This document shows positions 51,197-61,804 of a DNA stretch of 64,000 nucleotides, one piece after another. The notes beneath the pieces are model-generated. The model saw nothing but the letters and a program-made list of their open reading frames with translations, searched no databases and was not told the origin of the DNA. This DNA comes from Coriaria nepalensis (lineage: Eukaryota; Streptophyta; Magnoliopsida; Cucurbitales; Coriariaceae). Within the stretch, counting starts at the first letter, position 1, and every line of letters starts with the position of its first letter. The DNA lies in contig CP114490.1 of assembly GCA_027186245.1 (NCBI GenBank), positions 1,813,001 to 1,877,000 of the forward strand. Direction: 5' to 3'. The position numbers were made by a program, and so were the translations under genes.

Positions 51197-53224
51197 TTAA
51201 TTAAGCTTAGGATCGGTTTGGTAGTACACTACATCCCCTGTGTCACTAACATAATGATCTCTTCTCAAGCTTTCAATCAAGTTTCCTATGAGATGAAGAG
51301 GTAGTGGTCCTGATTTCTTGGGCTCTCTGTAGTACTTTCCGAGCACCGGTTTAGTCGCCTCCGTCTGCAATTCAATAACAGCATCACAACTCAGTGAATC
51401 CATCATTATCTATGGCATGATCTAGTGGAGTGAGGACAGTGTTTGTTTACTTACAGCTTCAATCAAGTGATAGTGAGGAATTTGAGGGAAAAGATGATGA
51501 ATGACATGGGTCCCTATATCATGGTGGATGTTATTGATCAATCCGTAATCGCGATCAAGTGTCGTTAGTCCTCCTCTTAGATAGCTCCATTCCTGCTCAA
51601 TATGATGCAAGGATTCAGGTAAAAAAAACAGAGTTTTCACAAGAAATGAAAGTACCCTTCGACATGGAAGGGGAGTAAATACCTTTCCACGATACCATGG
51701 TAATTTGTCAGCATGGCCATGGTGGTGCAAGTAAGTCACCAAGTCCAGCCACATAACAAAGATCTAACATTTGAAGCTAAATAAAGTTAGAAGCTGGTGT
51801 GATTAGAAGCAAGAGACTTTCTGTAGTTATACTGATGTGTAGAGATAGAAGTATGCATAGTTTACTTTACCCAATAAGGAATTATGTATAGTTTAAGCAT
51901 CTGAATAGGACCCATAACGAATCCTAAGCCCACAAGCAAGGCAGCCATGGCTGTCCAACATATGGTTGAAGTGATCACATATTTCTTCTCATTAGGAACG
52001 AACAGGTCGCTGTTCGGATCAAAATGAGAACCGGTCTTTCCCGGACTTCTACTCCACTACAACCAAGGCAGGTAAATAAATAATCAGCATTTTAACACGT
52101 CTTTGGCCAAAACACAGTCGAACAGCAAGATATTAGAGATCACAGTACACTTACAAGATAGAAGGGATATGCAAGAATTGGAAACGGCACTTTGAATCGC
52201 AAGGTTCGAGTTATATAGTCTAGCTTGGTGTAAATTTTCTCGGGTAACTTCAAGAAAACACCAAATGTTAGTTTCAAAATTAAGACAAGAGCGATGAACA
52301 ATGCCTGATAAGTGATAACTAAAAAGTACTAACTGGATGCCAAGATTCATCATTCTCTACATGACCATGGTTTTGATGATGAGTCCTATGGCTTATTCTC
52401 CTGAAAAGGAAGGAAAAAACCTATTCAAAGCTAATTGTAGAATAATGCAGTTTCTCAACCGAATTTTAAGAAGCAGAAAGTATATATATCATTTACCATC
52501 CATGATAAGGTACTAGAATTGAAGAATGCAGGAAATGCCCCACCACACTGTTTAGTTTAGCATTGTTTGAAAAGCTTCCATGACCACTGCATATTCAAAA
52601 CCAGCAACAATTTACATTACAACAGTACACAGAATTACTCATGCGAAATGCTAAGAAATATGTGTTATTGTTACAAGAAGAAGAGTTTAGAAATTACCAA
52701 TCATGTCCAAGAACAAAAAGAGCCCAAAACATGGTACCCTGAGCAGCCCAGTAAAGAGGCCATACAAACCAGTTGTTGAAGTAAGCTGCGGCGGCGGCGA
52801 GCCCAAAAACTACGGCAACATCTCGGCCCACATAGCTCATGGACTTCCACGGGTCCTTGACCCAGCAGTGCTTGGGAATGGAGTCCCGAATATCAGCCAG
52901 ATTGAATGGCGGTGGAGCCCCCGGATCGAACTCAGGTTCTTCCTCTGCTTCTTTAACTCCATCAACATCATCGACTAATCTAGCCGCCTCTCTTTCTGCC
53001 TCTCCATCTATAGTCGAAACTCCAACTGGAATACTGACTTGTAGGCCCCAGTTCCCCCACCTTGAAGAACACTGACCGGGAATCTTTATTGGAGAAAGGC
53101 CCAGATCGGTCCGAATTCTACTTGAATGCAACACTCGAATCTTCGAATGTACGGCTGACTTGGGTCTTAGAAAGTTTGGGGACAGAGGCCTTAACCCACA
53201 TTGTGACAAGACCCAGCTCGCCAT
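51197..53224 (-). CDS. FAD7: Plastid omega-3 fatty acid desaturase (FAD7/FAD8)
   Basis: Membrane di-iron desaturase of the chloroplast envelope that converts 18:2 and 16:2 to 18:3 and 16:3 in galactolipids; 18:3 is also the jasmonate precursor. Eight exons give 449 residues: 53224-52698, 52586-52497, 52400-52334, 52247-52155, 52056-51871, 51763-51683, 51592-51455, 51364-51197. All are GT-AG and in phase. The first about 70 residues form a plastid transit peptide after [14 protein letters not shown], and [15 protein letters not shown] begins the conserved core. The three His boxes are HDCGH (174-178, split by intron 1), HRTHH (210-214) and HVIHH (377-381). The absence of a C-terminal ER-retrieval signal and the long N terminus exclude FAD3. 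Resolution between FAD7 and FAD8 is not possible by eye. Confidence 0.95.
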
Positions 53225-56200
53225 TGGAGAGCCAGACGCAGCTAATCCAAACCTTTTCCAACTCTCCCTCGCCTTGCACGACTTATAGATGGATAGAGCT
53301 TATAGGAAAATATTAATAGATAGTATGTGACGCAAAATAATTCTGAGAAAGCAAAAAAGGTGAGGTTTGGGAAAAAAAAATATTCTATATAAATAAAACA
53401 CGTCTTTCAAGTTTCAATTTAACAATGCCCGCACGATTCTCTTACCTTTCCGCTGCTTTGAATTTTGATGTTGGATCTGAGAAGCAAGTTATGCGTTGCT
53501 TTGCTGCGATAGGCCCATAAATCCGGAGCTGCTTGGTCAACGTGCAGGCTATTGGTCTCCTAAAAAAGGGCCCCCACCCCACTAGTTCTAGGCCTCGCCG
53601 TGCTCTCTAGGACGGTACGTATATGATGGTGGGAAACTGGTCGGTGTAGTGTTATTTACTTATGCTATGAGCACTGTTCCTGTGAAGCCATGTGCATGCT
53701 TCACATTCCTGATTTTCTTAGTTGGTTACGTATAATTTTCTACCTTATGTTATAGCGATCCAATACGATCAGAGCATTTGGCAGAAAAATATAAAAATCT
53801 ATTAACGTATTTGAAAAACGTTTTTTGCATTTTGAGCTGTAAATAACGATTTTTAAGAGGAGGTGACGTTTGGATAAAAGTGATTAAATTCAAATTTTAA
53901 ATTAAATATAAGCCGGTTGAAAATAATCAAGCCGACTAATTAATATTAAGTAATTAATATGATCGGTCAAACATTAGTTTTAATCGAATAACAATTAACT
54001 CAGATTGACTGAAAATTATTTAACTCGATCAAGTTTGAGTTAAGAGTTATTTTACTTAAAAAATATATAAAATATCACTATGATTGATTAGGTTACATAA
54101 AATATAGTCATAGATCAAAGACATAAGGATCACTCATGATCTCGACCGTTCGGAGGAAAAACAAAACTAATATTCATCTATAAATCTTTTCGACTGAACC
54201 AAGAGGAGCCATGCATCTCGGCCAAAATAGAGAGAGAAAAAGAAACTTTCAGTTGAAAATCAAGCTCGATCGAAAGTCAAACTATATTTTCTCAAAAAAT
54301 AGAAAGAAAGTTGACTCACTCTTAATTAAAGAGATAATCCGGTCGAAATACATGAAATGTGGGAGAAAAGTCTGCTGAATTTTAAGGAAAGTAAGGGAAA
54401 AATATTGTAATGAACCTAGACTAAAAGTCGACCGGATTCAATCGGGAGTTCAGTCAGTAACTAACCCACTAAAAAGGTGGTGGGAATAATAAATTAAGTA
54501 GTATGCCATAATCAAGAAAGTAAGGTATCATAGTCGACTTATTTACTAATTTACCATCACACATTTTGCATATAAATAGAAAGCTTTGGTAAAGACAAAT
54601 ATTATCATTTCAATCACCAAAATTTACAACGATCACAAATCATCCGATCATCAATGATCATAAAAAAAAAAAATCAAGTAATACTAATAAATTCTTTCTA
54701 CGATCCAACAAAATTATTTCTCAAAATCCAACACAATACTTATCATTTTTTCTTAGAGAATTATATCTTTAATTCTTTTAGATTCATTCTTAAGAATAAT
54801 GTCAATACCATTACATTGTCCATTTTCTTGACCTTTAAGGAGTAGAAGTCTCATCATTGTCCAACGGTACATCATTGCGGTCCATGGGTATCTCATCTCG
54901 CTGCACTGGTTTCCAGTTGTTCCCCTTTGCCCTCTTCGCAGTTTGTTTTATCTGCACCATAATTAGAAACGGTTTATCATGTATTGCAAATATAAAAAAG
55001 AGGGGAGCAAAAAAAAGAACATAAGTATATGATCTGAGACACAACTAAACCTATGAAGATAGAAGTGTCTCGACCTCAAACAAAAATCCAACAAGGTAAA
55101 TAATATTCGACAGAATACCATGAACTAACAAATATTAGACAAACAATACCAAACCTAAAATAGGTTCTTAGTCCAATTCAAATACAGATTCTTACTCTCT
55201 TTGCCGAACATAAGAAGAAGAAACATATTCCTTTTTATGCCAAACAAAAAGAAGGAAGTTAGAGTGGTCTTAAACTAAGTTTTCTTAGGCCAAATCCAGA
55301 ACTTACTATGTTGAGGTTCTTAGGCTAAGTTGAGGTACTTAAAATACTGAAATAAAGAGAGTAGGACATAATTATTAAGTTTTTATAGAAAATATGTACG
55401 TTATCTTTATGTGATCGGTTATAATTATTATTTATTTATTTTTATTTAACTTATAATGAATATTTTCCAAAAATATTCTGTACATAACAAGTATTTTGGC
55501 AAATAAACTCCCTGCTTTACTTCTTATTCAGTGTAGGGACAAGATTCAGAGTCAGATTTGATCAATAGTTTGAGAAGTTTGTTCTGTTCTTTGAAAATAG
55601 GAAAGGCATGTCTTCTATACACTCATTCTATGTATATCTAGGAGCCTTCATGTGTGATTGACTTCCTTTTGTATACAATTTGGCGAAACAAATTTTAATT
55701 CCATCAACTATAGGTTACAATGGGCGATATAGATCATGTATTTCAAACCTTTGAAGAGTTCAGGAAATGGAGAAAAGATGCGTTTATGTCTTAAATCAGA
55801 AATCCATCTTTCCAAAATTCTAATTTCGAAATACTATACATGCTCAGAAGACATTGACGAGGAGAGAGAGAGAGAGAGAGAATGTACCTTATTAATTTTT
55901 GAACGCCACTTAAAAATTGATTTTTTTTCTCTTTTAATGTAAATTTTTGTAATGATCGTAAAAATTAATTTTTCAGAAGAAAAAATAAAAACTATTTCCA
56001 AACGCGCACCCTAAGTGACACTGATGAACAAGGATTGATTTACCCTCATCATACAATTTGATTTAAGCTTAAATTAATATATGGATTTTGTTTTCTTACT
56101 GTGATTGTCAAACCAATACGAGATTACACCGACTTGTGGTCCCACTTTAGCTGCCACTTGTAGTCCCATACATACATTATCCTCCCTGTGTCACATATGT

Positions 56201-56341
56201 TGTATAAGCCGGTATAATTCAAAATCCACTTGGGACGTCGAAGGCTTAAGAACTTGAGTTTGTAAGAAGACGCATTCTCTGCCTCTATGTTTGAATATAG
56301 GTGAACTGTTTACTAGTGTCTACTTGGTGATGAAAACAGAG
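53225..56341. other. Intergenic about 3.1 kb: FAD promoter, possible solo LTR, AT-rich DNA
   Basis: No supported gene. About 53880-54840 has features of a gypsy-type solo LTR: repeated GCCGGTYGAAA/GTCGAC motifs, a TATA-like TATAAATAGA at about 54571, and then an A-rich stretch; this is tentative. A 69-codon minus ORF at 54835-55044 (ending IPMDRNDVPLDNDETSTP) is unrecognised. A (GA)n microsatellite lies at about 55862-55880. Confidence 0.4.
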
Positions 56342-57082
56342 CTAGGCTTTACCAAACCCGACTGATTGCTGTCTGCCAGCGTCTTTCTGTAACCCCCATG
56401 TTCTAACTCGAAGCTGGAATTGAGATGCTGCCTTTAAGAATTTGACGTTCTGAACTGATCTTAATATCTCCACAATCTTCATCACCGTGTTCGTCCTGAG
56501 CAAATCGGCACTGCTCAACACCATCTCCAATACCGATTTCAGCGTGTTCAATGACCTGCCTTCATATTCTCCGACGTTCGATTCATTTAATGACCGTCGA
56601 CGTGGCCTGAAAAGATCCAACAGCGGTGGCGCTGCCACGCTTTCTTGAACCTTTGCCAATTCATCGTTTAGAGCTCGTTCTTCAACTCTGGTTTCATCGC
56701 GAAGCCTATTGATGCGACGGACCTGATCTTCTGTGAGGTCGTTGACCGAACTCATGACTAGCTTGAATGCCATTCCGGGCTTGAACCCGGCTACCCATAA
56801 GAAGGCTAGCTCCAGGGATGTGAACCATGGAGGTGAAAAGACCAGGAAGATATCATTTTGAGCAATGCTTGATTTCTCTTTGTAGTATTGTTGGTAGTGA
56901 GAGAGAACGCGCGAGATGAGTTCTCTGAGATCTTCATCTCGTGATTCGTGGCAGTTATGTTGCGCCGAGTTGAGCTCGTCCAAGTAATGTTCTTGCCGGA
57001 CCAGCCAGCCTTCAAGAAAGGCTTGGAACGAGTAGGCATTGATCTGATTTGCCGTCCCAGCTCTAGATACGTCGTTGCTCAT
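56342..57082 (-). CDS. DOG1-domain protein (DOG1-like/TGA-related)
   Basis: Intronless gene of 246 codons encoding a DOG1 domain protein. DOG1 and its relatives regulate seed dormancy and related responses; the same domain is found in the C-terminal half of TGA bZIP factors, but no bZIP is present here. The domain starts at about residue 18 with FQAFLEGWLVRQEHYLDEL, a family hallmark, and continues through an FSPPWFTSLELAFLWVAGFKP segment, close to the WIGGFRPS-like motif of relatives. The C-terminal part has SLNTLKSVLEMVLSSADLLR. The start ATG at 57082 is the only in-frame candidate before the domain, and the leader is purine-rich. Which DOG1-like subgroup it belongs to is unclear, and its function in this plant is unknown. 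Confidence 0.85.
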   Translation of the reverse strand: MSNDVSRAGTANQINAYSFQAFLEGWLVRQEHYLDELNSAQHNCHESRDEDLRELISRVLSHYQQYYKEKSSIAQNDIFLVFSPPWFTSLELAFLWVAGFKPGMAFKLVMSSVNDLTEDQVRRINRLRDETRVEERALNDELAKVQESVAAPPLLDLFRPRRRSLNESNVGEYEGRSLNTLKSVLEMVLSSADLLRTNTVMKIVEILRSVQNVKFLKAASQFQLRVRTWGLQKDAGRQQSVGFGKA

Positions 57083-57600
57083 TGAGGGAGAGAGGAGAGA
57101 CAGAGAGCATAGAGGGCGGTATAGTTTTTAGAATATACATGCCCAAACAAATAGAAATTGAGAATTTATAAATGTTTGCGGTTGCGTTTCATTTTCTGAA
57201 ACGTGGTCATAAGTAAGGTTTGTATTACTTAGCGGGAAAGTAGTCTTGTTGCTAAGTCCTTGGAGTTCTCTCTCTAGTCATTTCATTAATTTCGTTCTCG
57301 GAGTTCGTGAAAGATATGGAACTGCGGCTGCGTGGTGTTTCGCCACCGACTGGACTGAGAGAAGAAAGGTAGAGAAGAAAGAAGATTCAATCTACGGTGC
57401 AGTTTGTCGTTACGTGAGCCGGACAAAAGAAAATGAGATATTTGGAGCGTATCCCTTCATACAGCGTGGGAATCTGGTGTACATGGGTGGCCTATATTTC
57501 AGTCTCACATCAATGATTTGGGCAAATGTAAATTGAGGTTGTAGCTGAGTTTCTTTGGGACTTAGGATAACATCAGCCAGTATCTTGATCACTAGGCGTG
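57083..57600. other. Intergenic: promoter of the DOG1-like gene
   Basis: Contains an unrecognised plus-strand ORF of 96 codons (57246-57536) with no known domain. Probably promoter and leader sequence, then retrotransposon LTR-like DNA from about 57600. Confidence 0.4.
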
Positions 57601-60600
57601 ATGGGGAAGAGGTTAAGGGAGGTTGAAGCTAAGATTTATTGGGACTGAGGATAGCTTTAGTAAGATAGAAAAAAAGGTTAAGTGAAGTTGAGGTTGAGTA
57701 GGATATTCTCTCTCGTCTCTAGGTTGAAGTGCTTCCGGTAGAAGATTCTGAAAAGGAAGATGACAAGTGAGATATTAATTTAATCCATGAGTTGAGAATA
57801 TATCTCTATCATATTAGTGGAGGGCGGCTTTAACCTCGATTGTGGAGTTGAGAATAATAAAACCGTTAAGCAATAGAAGTTGGACACGTATAAATAAATT
57901 TGTCTAGAATTTCATAACTTTGTCCAATTATAAAAGATAATTGATATAGAAGAATAAGGTAAATGCATTCATACTAAAGTTTTTATAATATATTCTCTCT
58001 CAACTCCTCTAAACTAATTAGAGCATCAGAGCGGAGTTGGCCGACCTCAACCCTAGCCATTTGTTTTTTGTGAGTGCAGGTGGTTTGATTTTGGAGCACA
58101 CTATAAGTTGTGGAGTCTTTTGTATGAGATATATTTCCATGTTAGCAGTTTGGCGCCAACTGTGAGGACGTTGTTTTCATTTTGTAAAGTTCCAACTAAT
58201 CAACAACTTAAGTTTGAGAGATTTAGAGGATACAAAAAACTTTGAAGGAGAACATATAGAAGGGAGTGAGGGAGGAGAAAGGGGTTGAGGAAGAAGAATC
58301 CTCTCTCTCTTACATGAAGGAAGGGTGACGTGTTTTGTTAGTGCTGCTAGGGGATAACTAACACTTCCATAAACTCATGATGTAGTCAATAATGGAATGG
58401 ATGTATTACAGGCTATTGAAAGGATGGAAAGGGGCTTGGCGGAGAGAGTAGGCTAGGTGGTAGAGCGTTCTATAGAGGTAAGAATAGCTTGGATCAGAGC
58501 TGAGATAAAGATGGAGAGAAGAGAAAGATAAGGGCATAGAGAAATACGCCCTCATGTTGGGGCGCACCAAGCCTCATCGGTAAGGAGGGGCTCCCACCAT
58601 GAGAAAGCCGATGCTATATCTCATTTAAAAACTTAAACTACGTGAGAAGAATTTGAGGTCAATTCCACAGATATTGCATGGAATTCAAGCCCCCTTCAAA
58701 TGTCGAAGGGGCCTATGCTTCTCATGAGTAGAGCTGAGGAGCCTAAGGGGTTGACAAAGGTTATCTAAAAACTAACCAAAAAATTGAAAGAGTTAAAAGC
58801 AGCAGTGAAGGGGACTACTCTATGCATGGATGAGCCAGAAAGCCCGTTCACGGAACGAGTGCGAAATGTTAAGTTGTCGAAGAAGTTTAAGGCTCCTACC
58901 ATAATGTACGATGGAACCAAGGATCATCGGGATCATGTTAACTCGTATAAGACATGCATGAGGATGAATTCCATGTTTGACGAGATGATGTGCCAGTGTT
59001 TCCACATCACAATATTAGACTCAGCCACTGACTAGTATAGATCCCTCACACCAATCTCCATTAACTCCGTTGATGAGTTAAAGTAACTATTTATTTCTAA
59101 CTTCTAAAGGGCGGCTAACACGCGACTCCTTTTCATAAGTCTATACACTATAAAACGAAACTTGATGAAGGCTTTACTAGATTATGTAGAGCGGTTCAAT
59201 CGGGATTCAAAGAAGGTGGATCGGCCTGCAGACATAACAGTTCTACATGCATTCTTAAGAGCCACGACTGACATGAAGTTCATCGGTCACTCAGGAAAAA
59301 AGCGCTTCAGCTCCTATGTTGAAGCATTATTAGAGGAAAAAAGGATAGGAGTAGCCGAAGAGAAACCGGTGTCACAACTGAGGAGCCAGCAAGAGAGGGG
59401 GGAAAATAGTATAGTAGGTGAGGCAAAGAGAAAAATGGATAACCCATAGGGAATTGGAGAATAAAGAGAGGATAAAAGAAAGAAAGAAGATGAAATGAGA
59501 ATCTCATATAAGAAAAGAGGGTCTTTCACTCTTTTAGTGGCAGGTAGTGAAGCGATCTACACTCGCTTCAGAAATCACAATCTGTTTAGGACCCCCAAAC
59601 CATTGAAAAGGGCTCCAACTCAGTGAGATAGAAGGTTATACTGCAAGTATCACAAGGATCATGACCATAAAACTCACGATTGTATACATTTAAAGAGAGA
59701 AATTGATAGGCTGATCCAGGAGGGGCATTTAGGAGAATTTATCAATAGAGAAGGAGCCAGAGAGAAGGAAGAATGAATGACAGAAGAGAGAACAAAGTCG
59801 ATGCCCATCCTGAAAATAATCCTGGACTTCAGAATGTGGCGGGAGAAATATGAGTAATATTATGTGGACCAGAGGAAGGCGACTTAGGGCGTTAATAGAG
59901 TAAGTGGATGCGTAGTCTGACACATGCTAAGGTTTTCTCAGTTTCAACGACACTTCAAAATAAGAATCCAGTTGACATCACTTTCAATCATTTGGACGAG
60001 GAAGAATTTATTGTTTATCATCATAATGTTACTCTAATAATCTCAACTAATGTTTCTACCTTGTTGATCCACCAAGTACTAGTCTCATTGGACCCCTAAC
60101 GTAAGTCGTTAAGCGAAAAAGGTACACCATTGTCACCATTGATATTTTATAAAGTGGATTAAAAGCAGAACTCTTGAATGAGATAATTGAGACTGCCACC
60201 ACAAAGTTCATATGGAAGAATATAGTATGAAGTTTTTGAGTGCATGAGAGCATTGCTACTGATTGTTACTGATAATGAAAGGCAATTTGATAACCCAAAA
60301 TTTAAAAAATTTTGTGCCAACCAAAAGATCATACACTTCACTTCTTCTCTTTATCATCCTAAAGTGAATGGGCAAGTCGAAGCATCTAACAAGGTAATAA
60401 AGAGCTTGCTAAAGAAGTTGTAGGAGGATGGAAGAAGTTGGGCAGATGAATTACCATCAGTGTTATGGGCTATTCGCACCACTCATCATAGCGCAACAAA
60501 AGAAACCTTTTTTAGCCTAACATACGGATCTGAAGCCATGGTGTCCATAGAGATCAGTTTACCTACTTATAGGAGATTATCATTCGTAGAAGAGGAAAAT

Positions 60601-61350
60601 AATATTGCTATCATAGAATCTCTCGACTTACTCTAGTAAATAAGAGAAGAGGCTAAGATCAAGGATGAGGTGCTGAAGAGAAGAGTAGAATGTCACTATA
60701 ATAAGGATGTAAACCCTAGACCTATTTGCCTAGGTGACTTTATACTTTGAAAGATCATTAATCATTAGCACTAAGGTCCTATGAGGCCCAATTAGAAGGG
60801 ACCTTACAAGGTAGTGCACAAGGTCTAACTACCCTGTAAGGTCAGGTTAGAAACATACATGCTTCAAAATCAAACTAGAAATGAATTGACACATTCATGG
60901 AATTTGAAGAACTCGAAGGTCTATCATAAATGCGATGCAGAATAAGAGAGATTGTTAATGTAACATATTTTATTCTTCTCATATCTTGCTTAAGAGACTT
61001 CAAATACCTATGTACAATGAAATGAAGCCAAATAATTATAATAAAAAAAGAATTTGAAGAGCTAAGCACTTACTAGGGAATCAATATTCTAGTACTAGGA
61101 ATATTTATTTGGCGCCTAAGAGTACGAAAAGCTTAGCACCCATTAGGGGATTAGAATCTTAATATTTGGAGCACTTATTTGAAATCCCAAGAATCCGAAA
61201 AGCTGAGCACCTACTAAAAGCTCAGCATTCTAATATTTTGAGGGCCTATGTGGTGCCCAAGAATCGAAATAGTTGAGCACCCACTAAGCATCCTAATACA
61301 TTTTGGCGAGCGTAGAAGTCAAAATACTTATATCGTCGGTTACCCAAACC
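57600..61350 (+). mobile_element. Degenerate Ty3/gypsy retrotransposon, plus strand, RT and RNase H deleted
   Basis: Same family as the minus-strand relic at 48-51 kb, in opposite orientation. The 5' LTR ends GTTAGCA at about 58147, followed by primer-binding site TTGGCGCCAACTGTGAGGAC. Gag: 58784-59035 (ESPFTERVRNVK, DGTKDHRDHVNSY), 59162-59449 (LLDYVERFNRDSKKVDRP), knuckle near 59640 (YCKYHKDHDHKTHDC). Protease-like remains (about 59960-60090) are followed at once by integrase (about 60110-60930, SLYHPKVNGQVEASNK and ELPSVLWAIRTTH). Reverse transcriptase and RNase H are missing. A 70-base tandem repeat follows. Stops and frameshifts throughout, so inactive. Confidence 0.78.
61057..61310 (+). 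repeat. Tandem repeat, four units of about 70 bases, 3' of gypsy integrase
   Basis: Units start at about 61061, 61131, 61202 and 61272, each with a variant of GCTNAGCACCYACTA, then ATTCTAATATTTGGAG, a TTTATTTG/GCCTATGTG segment and AAGAATCGAAA. Non-coding. Its place between integrase and the expected 3' LTR matches the spacer repeats seen in some Tat/Ogre-type elements. Confidence 0.8.
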
Positions 61351-61804
61351 ATCTCAACTAGACCGTTTCTGCTTAATTACTACACATCGGATTCAATTGT
61401 CATTCCCGAAATAGAAATATCACCTTAGAGCTTAGTCACTGTAATCTTTCCAGGTTGCGGCTCCACCTGCCGCGACGCCTCGTAAAGGGGATCCACAATT
61501 AAATATCAAAAATTTCTGACAAAAATCTTTCTATTTTTTTCTATTAGTTAAAATTTAGTTTTAGGTCTCAAAAATCAGTTTACAAGATTCAGCTTACCAT
61601 AGAAAGGGATATGAATAACAATAACAAATAATTATTTTATAATAATAATTATTATACTCTTATGATTGGAACAACAAAACAAATCGATTTGATGAAACTT
61701 GATCAAATATCAGTAAAACTAAAGGACTGCAAGTTCTAGAGGCAAAAAATAAGTCTCAAAATTCAGTATGATTAAAGACGCGACGTCTACTTTTTGTACT
61801 GCTA
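61351..61804. other. Intergenic, downstream of SCO pseudogene
   Basis: About 450 bases with no feature recognised; possibly residual retrotransposon tail. AT-rich from about 61500. Confidence 0.4.

Noticed and set aside
53062..53316. Plus-strand ORFs antisense to FAD7/8 exon 1
   Set aside because: Antisense shadow of the transit-peptide exon, no similarity of its own.
54835..55044. 69-codon minus ORF with a hydrophobic start
   Set aside because: No recognisable domain; sits in AT-rich, possibly LTR-derived DNA.
57246..57536. 96-codon ORF upstream of the DOG1-like gene
   Set aside because: Not recognised, no family match, lies in promoter-type sequence; kept only as a note.
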